64,000 bases of DNA from Acidimicrobiia bacterium (lineage in GTDB: Bacteria > Actinomycetota > Acidimicrobiia > Spongiisociales > UBA4744), in NCBI GenBank assembly GCA_029863625.1, contig JAOTUY010000002.1, positions 1 through 64,000 on the forward strand. Direction: 5' to 3'. Below, in pieces: positions 7,126-15,560 of the stretch (position 1 is the stretch's first letter; the number at the start of each line of letters is the position of its first letter). The position numbers and the translations under genes are program-made. The notes beneath the pieces are model-generated. The model ran no database searches, was not told where the DNA came from, and worked only from the letters and a program-made list of their open reading frames with translations.

Positions 7126-8049
7126 ATGCTCGTTGGCCTGATTGCGAACCCCGTTTCGTCGAAGGACATTCGCCGACTCACGGGGCTGGCCCGGGTGATC
7201 GACATCGAGGAGAAGGCCAATCTGATTGCTCGTCTGCTCGTCGGGATTGGCTCGGTGAACGGCGTGACGGTCCTCTCCGTCGACGACCCGTCCGGCCTCG
7301 TCCGGCGGGCGGTCACCCTGGCCGGATCTGCCGCTCCCCCCGTCGACTACCTCCCGATCGAGGTGGATGGATCCGAGTCGGACACTCGCGTCGGCGCCGC
7401 CCATCTCGCCGGGATGGGAGCTGCCGCGCTGGTAACGGTCGGCGGCGACGGCACGGTCCGCTCCGCCGCAGAAGGATGGCCCATGGCGCCCCTGGTTCCA
7501 ATAGCGGCGGGCACAAACAACGCCTTCGCCCTGACCGACGAACCCACCGTCGTGGGGCTGGCTACGGCGTTGGCTGTGATGGGCACCGGTGACGCCTTCA
7601 CCCCCACCACCGCCATCGAGGTCCAGACCACCGAGGGGCGCGCGCTGGCAGTCATCGATGCGGTCGTTGTGAGAGACCATTGGATCGGTACAGGTGCCAT
7701 CTGGGACCCAACCCAACTGGTGGAAGGAGTGGTGACGTCGTCTCGCAGGACGGCGGTGGGGATCGCCTCGGTCAGCGCCGCCCTCGGGCCGCTGGCACCC
7801 GGCCATGCCCGACGGATCCGTTTCGGAGGTGAAAGAAGCGTCCGGGCCGTGTTTGGGCCAGGACTGGTGCTGGACGTCGCGGTGGCCGACCACACCGATC
7901 TTCCCATGGGTGCCGAGGTGTTGCTCGACCAGGAGGCGGGTCTCGTTGCCCTCGACGGTGAGCGCCGCCTTCCCGCCAGGGGTGGCACGGTCCGCGTGGT
8001 GGCGGGACCCCGGGTTCTGGATCTCGAGCGAGCATTCCGCACCCTCTGA
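7126..8049 (+). CDS. acoX: AcoX-type ATP-NAD kinase-like protein
   Basis: A 307-aa member of the NAD-kinase/AcoX family. It opens with GLIANPVSSKDIRRL, has the nucleotide-binding GGDGTVRSAAEG motif near residues 105-116, then PIAAGTNNAFAL, and ends with an all-beta C-terminal half. AcoX proteins are encoded beside acetoin dehydrogenases but their catalytic role is not settled. Here it is the first gene of a cluster with E1-alpha, E1-beta and E2 genes starting 87 bases downstream. The context supports the AcoX label over housekeeping NAD kinase. Confidence 0.82.
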   Translation: MLVGLIANPVSSKDIRRLTGLARVIDIEEKANLIARLLVGIGSVNGVTVLSVDDPSGLVRRAVTLAGSAAPPVDYLPIEVDGSESDTRVGAAHLAGMGAAALVTVGGDGTVRSAAEGWPMAPLVPIAAGTNNAFALTDEPTVVGLATALAVMGTGDAFTPTTAIEVQTTEGRALAVIDAVVVRDHWIGTGAIWDPTQLVEGVVTSSRRTAVGIASVSAALGPLAPGHARRIRFGGERSVRAVFGPGLVLDVAVADHTDLPMGAEVLLDQEAGLVALDGERRLPARGGTVRVVAGPRVLDLERAFRTL

Positions 8050-8136
8050 AGGCGCCGAGCGGACGACGTGTGTAGTGTCGGCGCAACGTTGGCGTCGGCG
8101 CACCCGGGCACAGACCCGGGGAAAGGAGGTTCGACC

Positions 8137-9141
8137 ATGGATATTCCGAAAGAACATCTGGTCGATATGTACGAGACGATGGTGAAGATCCGCCGATTCG
8201 AGGAGCGAATCCGGGAGCTCTACTTCGCCGACAAGCTTCCCGCCTTCGATATCGCCGCCGGTCTCATTCCGGGTGAGATGCACCTGGCCGCCGGTCAGGA
8301 GCCGGTGGCGGTTGGTATGCGACCTCATCTCAAAGCAGGTGATGCCATCACCGCCACCCATCGTCCCCATCACCTGGCCATCGCGCAAGGGGTGGACCTG
8401 AACAAGATGGCGGCAGAGATCTTCGGGCGCGAAACCGGACTGGGACGCGGTAAAGGTGGCCACATGCACCTCTACTCGGTGGAACCCAATTTCGGTTGCT
8501 CGGGGATCATCGGCGAGGGCATACCGGTGGCCGTTGGGGCAGCGATGGCCTTCCGCCACCGTAAGACCGACAATGTTGCACTCTCGTACTTCGGGGAGGG
8601 GGCAGCCAACCAAGGAGCGTTCCACGAGTCGCTCAACCTGGCCGCCCTGTGGAACCTACCGGTTGTGTTCGTGTGCGAGGACAACGCCTACGCGATCTCG
8701 GTTCCCAAAACCGCCTCCACTGCCATACCCGACAACAGCGATCGGGCTTCGGCCTACGGGATTCCGGGGGTGCTGGTCGCCACCAACGACCCGGTGGCCG
8801 TCTATGAGGTGATGGGTGAGGCTATCGCCCGGGCCCGGCGGGGTGACGGTCCCAGTCTGATCGAGATCAAGACCGATCGGCTGTGGGGTCATTTCGAAGG
8901 CGACGCAGATGCCTACCGCTCCGACGAGTTCAAGACGGACATGAACGAGCGCGACCCGCTGGCGACGTTTGGCAAGCGCCTCATCGACGAAGCCATCCTC
9001 AACGAGGCGGACATCGCTTCCATACAGGATGCGATGTACGCCGAGGTGGAAGCCGCTCTCGAGTTCGCCATGAACAGCCCCTACCCGGCTCCTGAGTCGG
9101 CGCTCGAGGACGTGTTCGCAGGGAGGATCGTGCAGCTATGA
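8137..9141 (+). CDS. acoA: Thiamine-diphosphate dehydrogenase E1 component, alpha subunit
   Basis: The TPP-binding alpha subunit of a 2-oxo acid or acetoin dehydrogenase complex. The N-terminus MYETMVKIRRFEERIREL is typical, followed by THRPHHLAIAQG and GKGGHMHLYSVEPNFG. The TPP/Mg motif is ALSYFGEGAANQGAFHESLNLAALWNLPV, split by family convention as GEGA...N. I start at the ATG at 8137, which has a near-perfect AAAGGAGGT ribosome binding site at 8122-8130, giving 334 aa. The stop overlaps acoB as ATGA. With acoX upstream, acetoin is the best substrate guess, but pyruvate or a branched-chain oxo acid cannot be excluded. Confidence 0.88.
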   Translation: MDIPKEHLVDMYETMVKIRRFEERIRELYFADKLPAFDIAAGLIPGEMHLAAGQEPVAVGMRPHLKAGDAITATHRPHHLAIAQGVDLNKMAAEIFGRETGLGRGKGGHMHLYSVEPNFGCSGIIGEGIPVAVGAAMAFRHRKTDNVALSYFGEGAANQGAFHESLNLAALWNLPVVFVCEDNAYAISVPKTASTAIPDNSDRASAYGIPGVLVATNDPVAVYEVMGEAIARARRGDGPSLIEIKTDRLWGHFEGDADAYRSDEFKTDMNERDPLATFGKRLIDEAILNEADIASIQDAMYAEVEAALEFAMNSPYPAPESALEDVFAGRIVQL

Positions 9142-10160
9142 CCACCACTACCGAGCGAAAGCTCACCACTCAAAAGGCGATCGCCGAGGCCATCGCCATC
9201 GAGATGCAAGACGACGACTCCGTCTTCGTGATGGGCGAGGACATTGGAGTGTATGGAGGGATCTTCGGCGCCACCGAGGGCCTGCTGGACAAGTTCGGAC
9301 CGGAGCGGATCATCGACACACCGATCTCCGAGACCGGGTTCATCGGCGCGGCGGTCGGCGCGGCTATCAACGGAATGCGACCCATCGTCGAGTTGATGTT
9401 TGTGGACTTCTTCGGCGTGTGCATGGATCAGATCTACAACAACATGGCCAAGATCCACTATTTCAGCGGTGGCAACGTCAAGGTGCCCGTGGTCCTGACG
9501 ACCGCGGTCGGAGGCGGCTACTCCGACGCCGGCCAACACTCCCAGACACTGTGGGGCACGTTCGCCCACCTGCCCGGCATGAAGGTGGTGGTGCCGTCCA
9601 ATCCATACGACGCCAAAGGGTTGATGATCGCGGCCATCCGCGACGACAATCCGGTCGTCTACATGTTCCACAAGGGCGTGTTGGGGTTGGGCTGGATGAC
9701 CAACAACCCGCGGGCAACCGGCGTGGTCCCGGAAGGCGCCTATGAGGTGCCGATCGGCAAGGCCAACGTCGTGAGGGAAGGGAGCGACCTTACGATTGTC
9801 ACTATCGGGCTGTCGGTGCACAGAGCGCTCGACGCCGCCGAGGCGTTGGAGACGAAGAACGTTTCGGCCGAGGTGCTCGACCTGCGTTCGCTGGTCCCCC
9901 TCGACCGGGAGGCGATCGTGGCCAGCGTGAAGAAGACCCATCGGTTACTGGTGGTCGATGAGGACTACCAGAGCTTCGGAATGACCGGCGAGGTGATCAC
10001 CACCGCTATCGAGGGAGCTTTCGACTATCTGGATGCTCCTCCGACCAGGGTGGCCACCCCCGACACTCCCATCCCGTACAGCCATCCGCTCGAGACGTGG
10101 GCGCTACCTTCGGTGGACCGAATCGTCGAGGCCGGATCGAGCCTCTTGGTGGCTCGCTGA
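9138..10160 (+). CDS. acoB: Thiamine-diphosphate dehydrogenase E1 component, beta subunit
   Basis: The beta subunit of the same E1. Key segments are GEDIGVYGGIFGATEGL, DTPISETGFIGAAVGAAINGMRPIVELMF, and the C-terminal transketolase-type domain with GLSVHRALDAAEALETKNVSAEVLDLRSLVPLD (read in pieces). At 340 aa it has the usual length. It starts by an ATGA overlap with acoA and is followed after 7 bases by the E2 gene, so all three are one operon. It forms the alpha2beta2 heterotetramer that decarboxylates or cleaves the substrate. Confidence 0.9.
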   Translation: MTTTTERKLTTQKAIAEAIAIEMQDDDSVFVMGEDIGVYGGIFGATEGLLDKFGPERIIDTPISETGFIGAAVGAAINGMRPIVELMFVDFFGVCMDQIYNNMAKIHYFSGGNVKVPVVLTTAVGGGYSDAGQHSQTLWGTFAHLPGMKVVVPSNPYDAKGLMIAAIRDDNPVVYMFHKGVLGLGWMTNNPRATGVVPEGAYEVPIGKANVVREGSDLTIVTIGLSVHRALDAAEALETKNVSAEVLDLRSLVPLDREAIVASVKKTHRLLVVDEDYQSFGMTGEVITTAIEGAFDYLDAPPTRVATPDTPIPYSHPLETWALPSVDRIVEAGSSLLVAR

Positions 10161-10167
10161 GGTCCTC

Positions 10168-11199
10168 ATGTCCATCGATGTGTTGATGCCGGTGATCACC
10201 GCCGCAGGCGACGAGGCGGTGGTGACGGCCTGGTTCGTCGACGAGGGTCAGCCCTGCACCGAGGGACTGCTGATCGCCGAGGTCCAGGCGGAAAAGGTCG
10301 CCGACGAAGTCAACGCCTTGAGCCAAGGGTATATCGTCAACCGGGTCGCTATCGGCGACCCGGTAGCCCAGGGCAATCCCATCTGCCAGATCGTCGACTC
10401 GATCGAGCAACCTACCCCTGCGGCGGCGCCCGCTACGGAAGCCCCGCCACAAACCGTCGTCGCCTCCCCCGCCGCCAAACGACTGGCCAGGGAGTCGGGA
10501 GTGGACCTCTCCGGCATCTCCGGGAGCGGACCGGAAGGTCGGATCACCGAGGAAGACGTGCGGTCCGCGGCCCAACCCGCCCGGCCGGCGATGGGCGGGT
10601 TACGAGCCGTGATCGCTCGCAACATGCGGCGCAGCCATGTCGAGACTGCCCCGGTGACGTTGTTCTCGACGGTGAGCCTGGGCGAGCTGCCACCGTCCAA
10701 TCTCACCGCCACGATCGTCAAAGTCGTGGCCGAGACGCTGGCGGACCACCCCCACCTCAACGGCCATCGGGACGGGGACCTTTTCATCCCGGCAGGCACC
10801 GCCCAGGTGGCGGTGGCCATCCAGACCGAGGAGGGCCTGGTCGCTCCCGTCGTGAGGGATGCCGCCGCCCGCCCGGTGGAAGAGGTAGCCCGGGCGATCA
10901 GGGAGCTGGCCGAGCGGGCCGGAAGCAAGACGCTAACCCCGGCCGATTATGACGAAGCCACCTTCACCGTGAGCAACCTGGGTGGTTACGGAATCGACGG
11001 GTTCACGCCGATCATCAACCTCCCCCAGGTGGCGATACTCGGGGTGGGCGCCGCCCGGCCGACGCCCGTCTTCGACCGCGACGGGCATGTGGCAATCGGA
11101 TACCAGATGGTGCTTTCGCTCACCTTCGATCACGCCTTCGTCGATGGCGCACCGGCGGCGGCGTTTCTCCAGCAGGTAGCGGCCGCGCTGGCAGGCTGA
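10168..11199 (+). CDS. acoC: Dihydrolipoamide acyltransferase (E2) component
   Basis: The E2 core of the dehydrogenase complex. An N-terminal lipoyl domain (residues 1-77) has the modified Lys in VQAEKVADEV. An Ala/Pro linker follows, then a peripheral-subunit-binding domain (ASPAAKRLARESGVDL, SGPEGRITEEDV), then the acyltransferase catalytic domain beginning at GGLRAVIARNMRRS. The active-site HxxxDG is present near the C-terminus as DHAFVDGAPAAAFL. I start at the ATG at 10168 (MSIDVLMPVITAAG), giving 343 aa; the longer frame upstream overlaps acoB. No E3 (lipoamide dehydrogenase) gene follows, so a shared E3 from elsewhere is needed. Confidence 0.88.
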   Translation: MSIDVLMPVITAAGDEAVVTAWFVDEGQPCTEGLLIAEVQAEKVADEVNALSQGYIVNRVAIGDPVAQGNPICQIVDSIEQPTPAAAPATEAPPQTVVASPAAKRLARESGVDLSGISGSGPEGRITEEDVRSAAQPARPAMGGLRAVIARNMRRSHVETAPVTLFSTVSLGELPPSNLTATIVKVVAETLADHPHLNGHRDGDLFIPAGTAQVAVAIQTEEGLVAPVVRDAAARPVEEVARAIRELAERAGSKTLTPADYDEATFTVSNLGGYGIDGFTPIINLPQVAILGVGAARPTPVFDRDGHVAIGYQMVLSLTFDHAFVDGAPAAAFLQQVAAALAG

Positions 11200-11434
11200 G
11201 GAAGGAACCCGGGCCCATCCCTCGTCGTTGCCGGGCAATTCGACTCAGCGTCGAAGCAGCAACCGATGCCGGCGCGCAGGCAGACATACCGAACCGATAT
11301 CTCACACAGATCCTGTGACGTAGCGGGTGCGAGATGCAGGACCGGACGATCCTGCTCGTGCACGCCGACGGCGGATTGTCCCAAACCTGCAAAGGAGAAG
11401 CGGAACGGCGTAGCCTGAGAGATCTCAGTTTGGC

Positions 11435-12877
11435 ATGAGAGCACAGCGGATCCGGACGCTAGTCGTGGCGGTGGGACTCGCCGCCGGTTTTGTCGTGTTC
11501 TCATATCACAGCCCACCGGGACCACCCGCTCCTGACCCGTGGGAAGCAGCTGAAGTCAGGATTCCGGATCGGTTCAGTCAGTGGCCGCCATTTGTCTCTT
11601 GGTGGCGCGTGACCCGTCCGCCCGACGCTGCGAAGCTTTGGGAGTCACCCCTCGCAGCCGGCTTCATAGGCGATCCATGCAGCGCCCTCGACTCACTGGA
11701 ATGCTACGTGCGGCTGGCATGGCAGGATTTGACTCGCTGGTCGCTGACTGTGTCACCCGACCCGGACTTCGGCCGCGAGGACCTCACTGCTTTCACAGTG
11801 GGCCCTCTTCACTACGGGGTCGTCGGAGGAGTGATGGTCGGTCAGTTGTCGTCCGACCGGGTACCTCTGCTGCATATCTGCAACAAACTCTTGCGCGCCA
11901 AGCAGCGCGGGGAGTCCGTGACCGCCGCTCCGATCGACCTATACCCATTCTCGTCCGCGGGCTGGCGCTTGGAAAGTTCGAATGGGGAAGCCGCCAGCTG
12001 TTCGGGTCCGGCCGGACTTCCGGTGGACTTCTTCGATGGCAACCAGGCCTGGAATGCGCTCAGGTCGGAGGAACGTCCGCCCACGGCTGCGGAAATCGGT
12101 ATCGATCTCGTCTCCGCCGACGCCTCCGATCTGGACGAACAAGGCTGTGCGCCCCAGATGGGTGAGTCGTTCTCCTCATCACCGGCCGGGATTTGGCTGC
12201 TCGATCTCATTTCACAAAGAACCGGGTACCGCGCCGCTCCGGCCGGCTCAGGAATCGTATTCCTCGTTGCCTCGCCTGCCGGTCCCCGAACGGCGTTGGC
12301 CTGGGTCACGGTCGACGACCCCTCCGCGCTGCCGACCGGGGCGAGACAGAGGAACGTGGGTCGGCAGGTAGTGGTCGACGAGATTCTGGAGCCGTCGTTG
12401 GTTCAATCAACGGTGATTGAGGGCATCAGGATCTGGATTATGTTCGACCTCGATCCGGATCAGCCGCGCACGATTCTCGAACGCGAGGCCTTTGTCCTGG
12501 GTGAAGTCTCGAATCGGCTGGCAGAACTGGCCGTGGACCGGCCGCTCGACGGTCGCCCACCGGCCGGGCCCGGGGTGATACCCACCGACCCCTTCTCGTC
12601 GCCGCCCATCGAGGTTGGGCTGCCTCTCGAGGTGAGCGCAGGACCGATCATGGTCCCCGATCCGGATGTCTGGTCACCCACCTCTCCCCTGCCAAACGGT
12701 TTCCCCGTCTGGGAGGCCGCCGACGGCGGATCGCGGTTGGTGCTGGCCGGCGGCGGCTCCTTCGAAATCACAGGACTGCGGGCCGTGGCATGGGGCGAGA
12801 TAGCCCCGGCGGTGGCGTCTGCGCTCGATTCTGCGCTCGTGTGCCCGTGGGTTGGATTACCTGCTCAGCCTCGATAG
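11435..12877 (+). CDS. Hypothetical membrane-anchored or secreted protein
   Basis: A 480-aa protein I do not recognise. Residues 7-25 (RTLVVAVGLAAGFVVFSY) form one hydrophobic helix, a signal anchor or uncleaved signal peptide, followed by a proline-rich linker (HSPPGPPAPDPW). The rest is soluble and rich in Pro, Trp and acidic residues. Several Cys (IGDPCSALDSLECY, EQGCAPQMG) suggest extracytoplasmic disulfides. The C-terminal 100 residues alternate PPIEVGLPLEV-like strands. A 6-bp inverted repeat (CTGAGA at 11415-11420, TCTCAG at 11423-11428) lies just before the ATG. The gene is alone; 236 bases upstream hold nothing recognisable. Confidence 0.6.
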   Translation: MRAQRIRTLVVAVGLAAGFVVFSYHSPPGPPAPDPWEAAEVRIPDRFSQWPPFVSWWRVTRPPDAAKLWESPLAAGFIGDPCSALDSLECYVRLAWQDLTRWSLTVSPDPDFGREDLTAFTVGPLHYGVVGGVMVGQLSSDRVPLLHICNKLLRAKQRGESVTAAPIDLYPFSSAGWRLESSNGEAASCSGPAGLPVDFFDGNQAWNALRSEERPPTAAEIGIDLVSADASDLDEQGCAPQMGESFSSSPAGIWLLDLISQRTGYRAAPAGSGIVFLVASPAGPRTALAWVTVDDPSALPTGARQRNVGRQVVVDEILEPSLVQSTVIEGIRIWIMFDLDPDQPRTILEREAFVLGEVSNRLAELAVDRPLDGRPPAGPGVIPTDPFSSPPIEVGLPLEVSAGPIMVPDPDVWSPTSPLPNGFPVWEAADGGSRLVLAGGGSFEITGLRAVAWGEIAPAVASALDSALVCPWVGLPAQPR

Positions 12878-12949
12878 TGGACACCAGGCCGGCCCCTGGC
12901 CTGATTGGTAACCTGGGACTCAACCGCGACCGGAGGGGTGACGAGAGCT

Positions 12950-13918
12950 ATGCATGCCATAAGGGTTAGTTCGACGGGCGGCCCGGAGGTCCTCGAATGG
13001 GCGTCTACGGAGAAACCGGACGCAGGGCCCGACGAGGTCCTCGTTCGCATGGAGGCCGCCGGAGTCAACTTCATCGACGTTTACCACCGGATCGGTTTGT
13101 ACCCGTTGGAGCTTCCTTTCACGCCCGGTGCAGAAGGGGCCGGGGTCGTCGAGGCTGTGGGATCTGGTGTTTCTACAGTCCAAGTGGGCGATCGGGTTGC
13201 GTGGGCGGGACCGATCGGCTCCTACGCCGAATATGCCACGCTGGCCGCCGACCGGTGTGTGATGGTTCCGGATTCGGTTGAGCTGGCAGTGGCCGCCGCG
13301 GTGATGTTGCAGGGAATGACCGCTCACTACCTCTGCCGGGATACCTTTCCCCTCGCCGAGGGACAAAAGTGCCTCGTCCATGCCGGAGCGGGCGGTGTGG
13401 GCCATCTCCTCATCCAGATGGCCAAAACGTGTGGGGCAACCGTGTACACCACGGTCTCGTCAGAAGCCAAGGAGGAGGCGGCACGCCGAGCCGGGGCCGA
13501 CCACGTGATCAACTATCTCGAAACCGACTTCGGCGACGCGATCGAGGACTTGGCCGGCCCGAAGTCGCTCGACGTAGTTTATGACGGAGTCGGCGCCGAC
13601 ACCCTGGAGCGTGGTATGGAGCTGCTGCGGCCCCGCGGGATGATGGTCACGTTCGGAAACGCCAGCGGACCCCCGCCGCATGTGGATCCCATCCGGCTGA
13701 TGAGCCTTGGCTCGCTCTTCATCACCCGTCCCACCCTGGGTCACTATGTCGGGAACCGAAACGAGCTGGAGCGGCGCGCATCTGACCTCTTTCGATGGAT
13801 TGCCAAAGGAGAGCTGGAGGTGCAAATCGGGGCCCGTTTTCCGTTGGAAAACGCGGCCGAGGCACACCGAATGCTGGAGGGCAGGCGCACGATCGGAAAG
13901 GTCGTACTGGACGTCTGA
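12950..13918 (+). CDS. NADPH:quinone reductase (zinc-free MDR family)
   Basis: A 322-aa quinone oxidoreductase of the zeta-crystallin branch of medium-chain dehydrogenases. The N-terminal GroES-like domain carries RVSSTGGPEVLEW, GVNFIDVYHRIGLYPL and FTPGAEGAGVVEAVG. The Rossmann domain has HAGAGGVGHLLIQMAK and AGADHVINYLETDF. The zinc ligands of alcohol dehydrogenases are absent. I start at the ATG at 12950 with GGAGGGG about 12 bases upstream; the longer frame lacks homology. It is immediately upstream (66 bases) of the Sec-peroxiredoxin gene in the same direction, so the two may form a redox transcript. Confidence 0.88.
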   Translation: MHAIRVSSTGGPEVLEWASTEKPDAGPDEVLVRMEAAGVNFIDVYHRIGLYPLELPFTPGAEGAGVVEAVGSGVSTVQVGDRVAWAGPIGSYAEYATLAADRCVMVPDSVELAVAAAVMLQGMTAHYLCRDTFPLAEGQKCLVHAGAGGVGHLLIQMAKTCGATVYTTVSSEAKEEAARRAGADHVINYLETDFGDAIEDLAGPKSLDVVYDGVGADTLERGMELLRPRGMMVTFGNASGPPPHVDPIRLMSLGSLFITRPTLGHYVGNRNELERRASDLFRWIAKGELEVQIGARFPLENAAEAHRMLEGRRTIGKVVLDV

Positions 13919-13984
13919 GAAGCTCTTGTGCCGTCCGTCGCCCGGCTGGATCGCTAAGGTAACGCACACCCGGGAGGATCAACA

Positions 13985-14656
13985 GTGGCAACACCGGATT
14001 TCACCCTGCTCGATCAGTCCGGCCGGCCGTGGACACTGTCGGACCATCTCGACGCCCCGGCACTGGTCGTCTTCCTCAGGGGAGACTGGTGACCTTACTG
14101 CAACGGCCAGCTGGTCAGCTTGGCGTACCGACATGACGAGATAACGGCCGCAGGAGCGCGCCTGGTTGGTGTGAGCGTCGACAGCCCGGCGCAGCACGCG
14201 GCCATGATCGAGACCCTTCGACTACCGTTTCCGCTGCTGAGTGATCCCGACCGCAGCCTGGCCATCACTCCTTGGGGCCTGGCCGACCCCAAAGACGCCC
14301 GCAACATCGCGATCCCGGCCGTGGTTGGTGTGGGACCGGACGGCGCAGAAGTGTTTCGGTTCACGTCCGGAGACTTTGCCGATCGGGTGTCAGAGGACGA
14401 CCTCATCGAGGCCGTGCGAGCCATGGGGCTCTCCCCAACTACGCAAGATCGGCCCGAACTCGGCACGATAGAACCGGGTCCGAAGGCGATGCCGTCCGAG
14501 CTCCTGTTCACCTACTTCCGCGGTGCCCGGTTCGCAGTAGTAGCGATGTCCCGGCGCCATCCGGAGCTGAGAGAAGACGCAGAAACGTACATTGCAGAGA
14601 TGGACCGGTATATGGAAAACGCCAAGCGTCTCCACCAGGAGAAGCTCGGGGGCTGA
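13985..14656 (+). CDS. Candidate selenoprotein: peroxiredoxin-like with UxxC
   Basis: Read with TGA 14090-14092 as selenocysteine, this is a 223-aa AhpC/TSA-superfamily (redoxin) protein. GTG start at 13985 with GGGAGGA 6-7 bases upstream; then PDFTLLDQSGRPWTLSDHL and the active site LRGDW-U-PYCNGQL. In ordinary relatives this reads RGDWCPYC, so the TGA replaces the peroxidatic Cys at residue 36. Cys39 is the only other Cys in the protein. Downstream are ARLVGVSVDSPAQHAAM and PFPLLSDPDRSLA, all intact. The stretch after the TGA folds into a SECIS-like hairpin with a GGUC loop. A caller ignoring Sec would start at the ATG at 14120 and lose the active site. Expected role: peroxide or thiol-disulfide reduction. 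Nonsense mutation is the alternative. Confidence 0.82.
14106..14124 (+). promoter_or_regulatory. Bacterial SECIS-like hairpin in the peroxiredoxin gene
   Basis: G14106-C14124, C14107-G14123 and C14108-G14122, then a bulged U at 14121, then A14109-U14120, G14110-C14119, C14111-G14118 and U14112-A14117 close the loop GGUC at 14113-14116. The loop begins 21 nt after the TGA. GGUC is the apical loop sequence of the E. coli fdhF SECIS, which also carries a bulged U in its stem (there on the 5' side). Confidence 0.75.
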
Positions 14657-14675
14657 TCGCCGACCAAGGGAACGG

Positions 14676-15560
14676 CTAACCCTTGACGGCCCCCATCGTG
14701 AACCCGGTGACGAATCTGTCGAGAAACAGGTTGAAGACCACGGCGATGGGAACGGCCACGACGATGGCGGCACCCATCAGGGATTGCCAGAAGAAGACGT
14801 CGCCCCTCACCAGCTCGGTCGGCACGCCCACCGCGATCGTCTTGAACGCGCTGGCTTTGTTGAAGGCAAGGGCATAGATGAACTCGTGGGAGGAGAGCGT
14901 GAAGGCGAAGACGATGACGGCCACGACTCCCGGGAACATCAGCGGCATGACGGTGCGCATGACCGCCCCTATCCGGCTATAGCCGTCCACCTGGGCCTGC
15001 TCTTCGATGTCACGCGGGATTCCCTTGAAGAACCCCATCAGAAGCCACACGGAGATCGGGATGGTGATAGTGGGGTACACGAGAATCAGCGACCACAGCG
15101 ACTCCTGCAGGTCGAGGAACACGATGACGCGCTGCATGGGTATGAAGAGCAACGTCGGAGGGATCAAGTAGACGAGGAAGATGCCGATCCCGAGTCGCTC
15201 GCCCCACTTCCTCGCCAGCCGGGCCAGGCTGTACGCAGCCGGCAGGCTGATCAGCAAGGTTATTGCGACAACCGCCAAACCCACCACCATGGTATTGCGG
15301 ACAAAAGTGAGGAAGTTCGTATCGTTGAACAGAAACTTGAAATGGTCCAACGTCGGAGCGAGGTTGAACAAGAACGGGTTATTGCTCTTGACGTAGAGGT
15401 CCTTGTTCTGTTTGAAAGCCGTGAGACTGGCCCAGATAAAGGGAAACGCACCCATGACCGCCGCAGTGATGGCGGCTGTGTAGAGACCAATCCTGCCGCG
15501 CCGGCGTCGGCGCCTGGCCTGAGTGCGTTCCGTCTCGATGTCCCGAACGATCGTGGCCAT
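14676..15560 (-). CDS. Carbohydrate ABC transporter permease (MalG-like)
   Basis: Inner-membrane permease of the CUT1-type sugar importer encoded here. At 294 aa it has six hydrophobic helices and the cytoplasmic EAA loop EEQAQVDGYSRIGAVMRTVM followed by PLMFPG. The N-terminus is very Arg-rich (QARRRRRRGR) before helix 1. It is the last gene of the SBP-ATPase-permease-permease set on the minus strand; its start overlaps the stop of the partner permease. Substrate not determinable from sequence; sugars or polyols are typical. Confidence 0.88.
   Translation of the reverse strand: MATIVRDIETERTQARRRRRRGRIGLYTAAITAAVMGAFPFIWASLTAFKQNKDLYVKSNNPFLFNLAPTLDHFKFLFNDTNFLTFVRNTMVVGLAVVAITLLISLPAAYSLARLARKWGERLGIGIFLVYLIPPTLLFIPMQRVIVFLDLQESLWSLILVYPTITIPISVWLLMGFFKGIPRDIEEQAQVDGYSRIGAVMRTVMPLMFPGVVAVIVFAFTLSSHEFIYALAFNKASAFKTIAVGVPTELVRGDVFFWQSLMGAAIVVAVPIAVVFNLFLDRFVTGFTMGAVKG

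Noticed and set aside
6973..8625. A 550-codon minus-strand frame opposite acoX and acoA
   Set aside because: It is antisense to two clear genes, has low-complexity Gly/Arg/His composition and no recognisable domain; it is a shadow of GC-rich coding.
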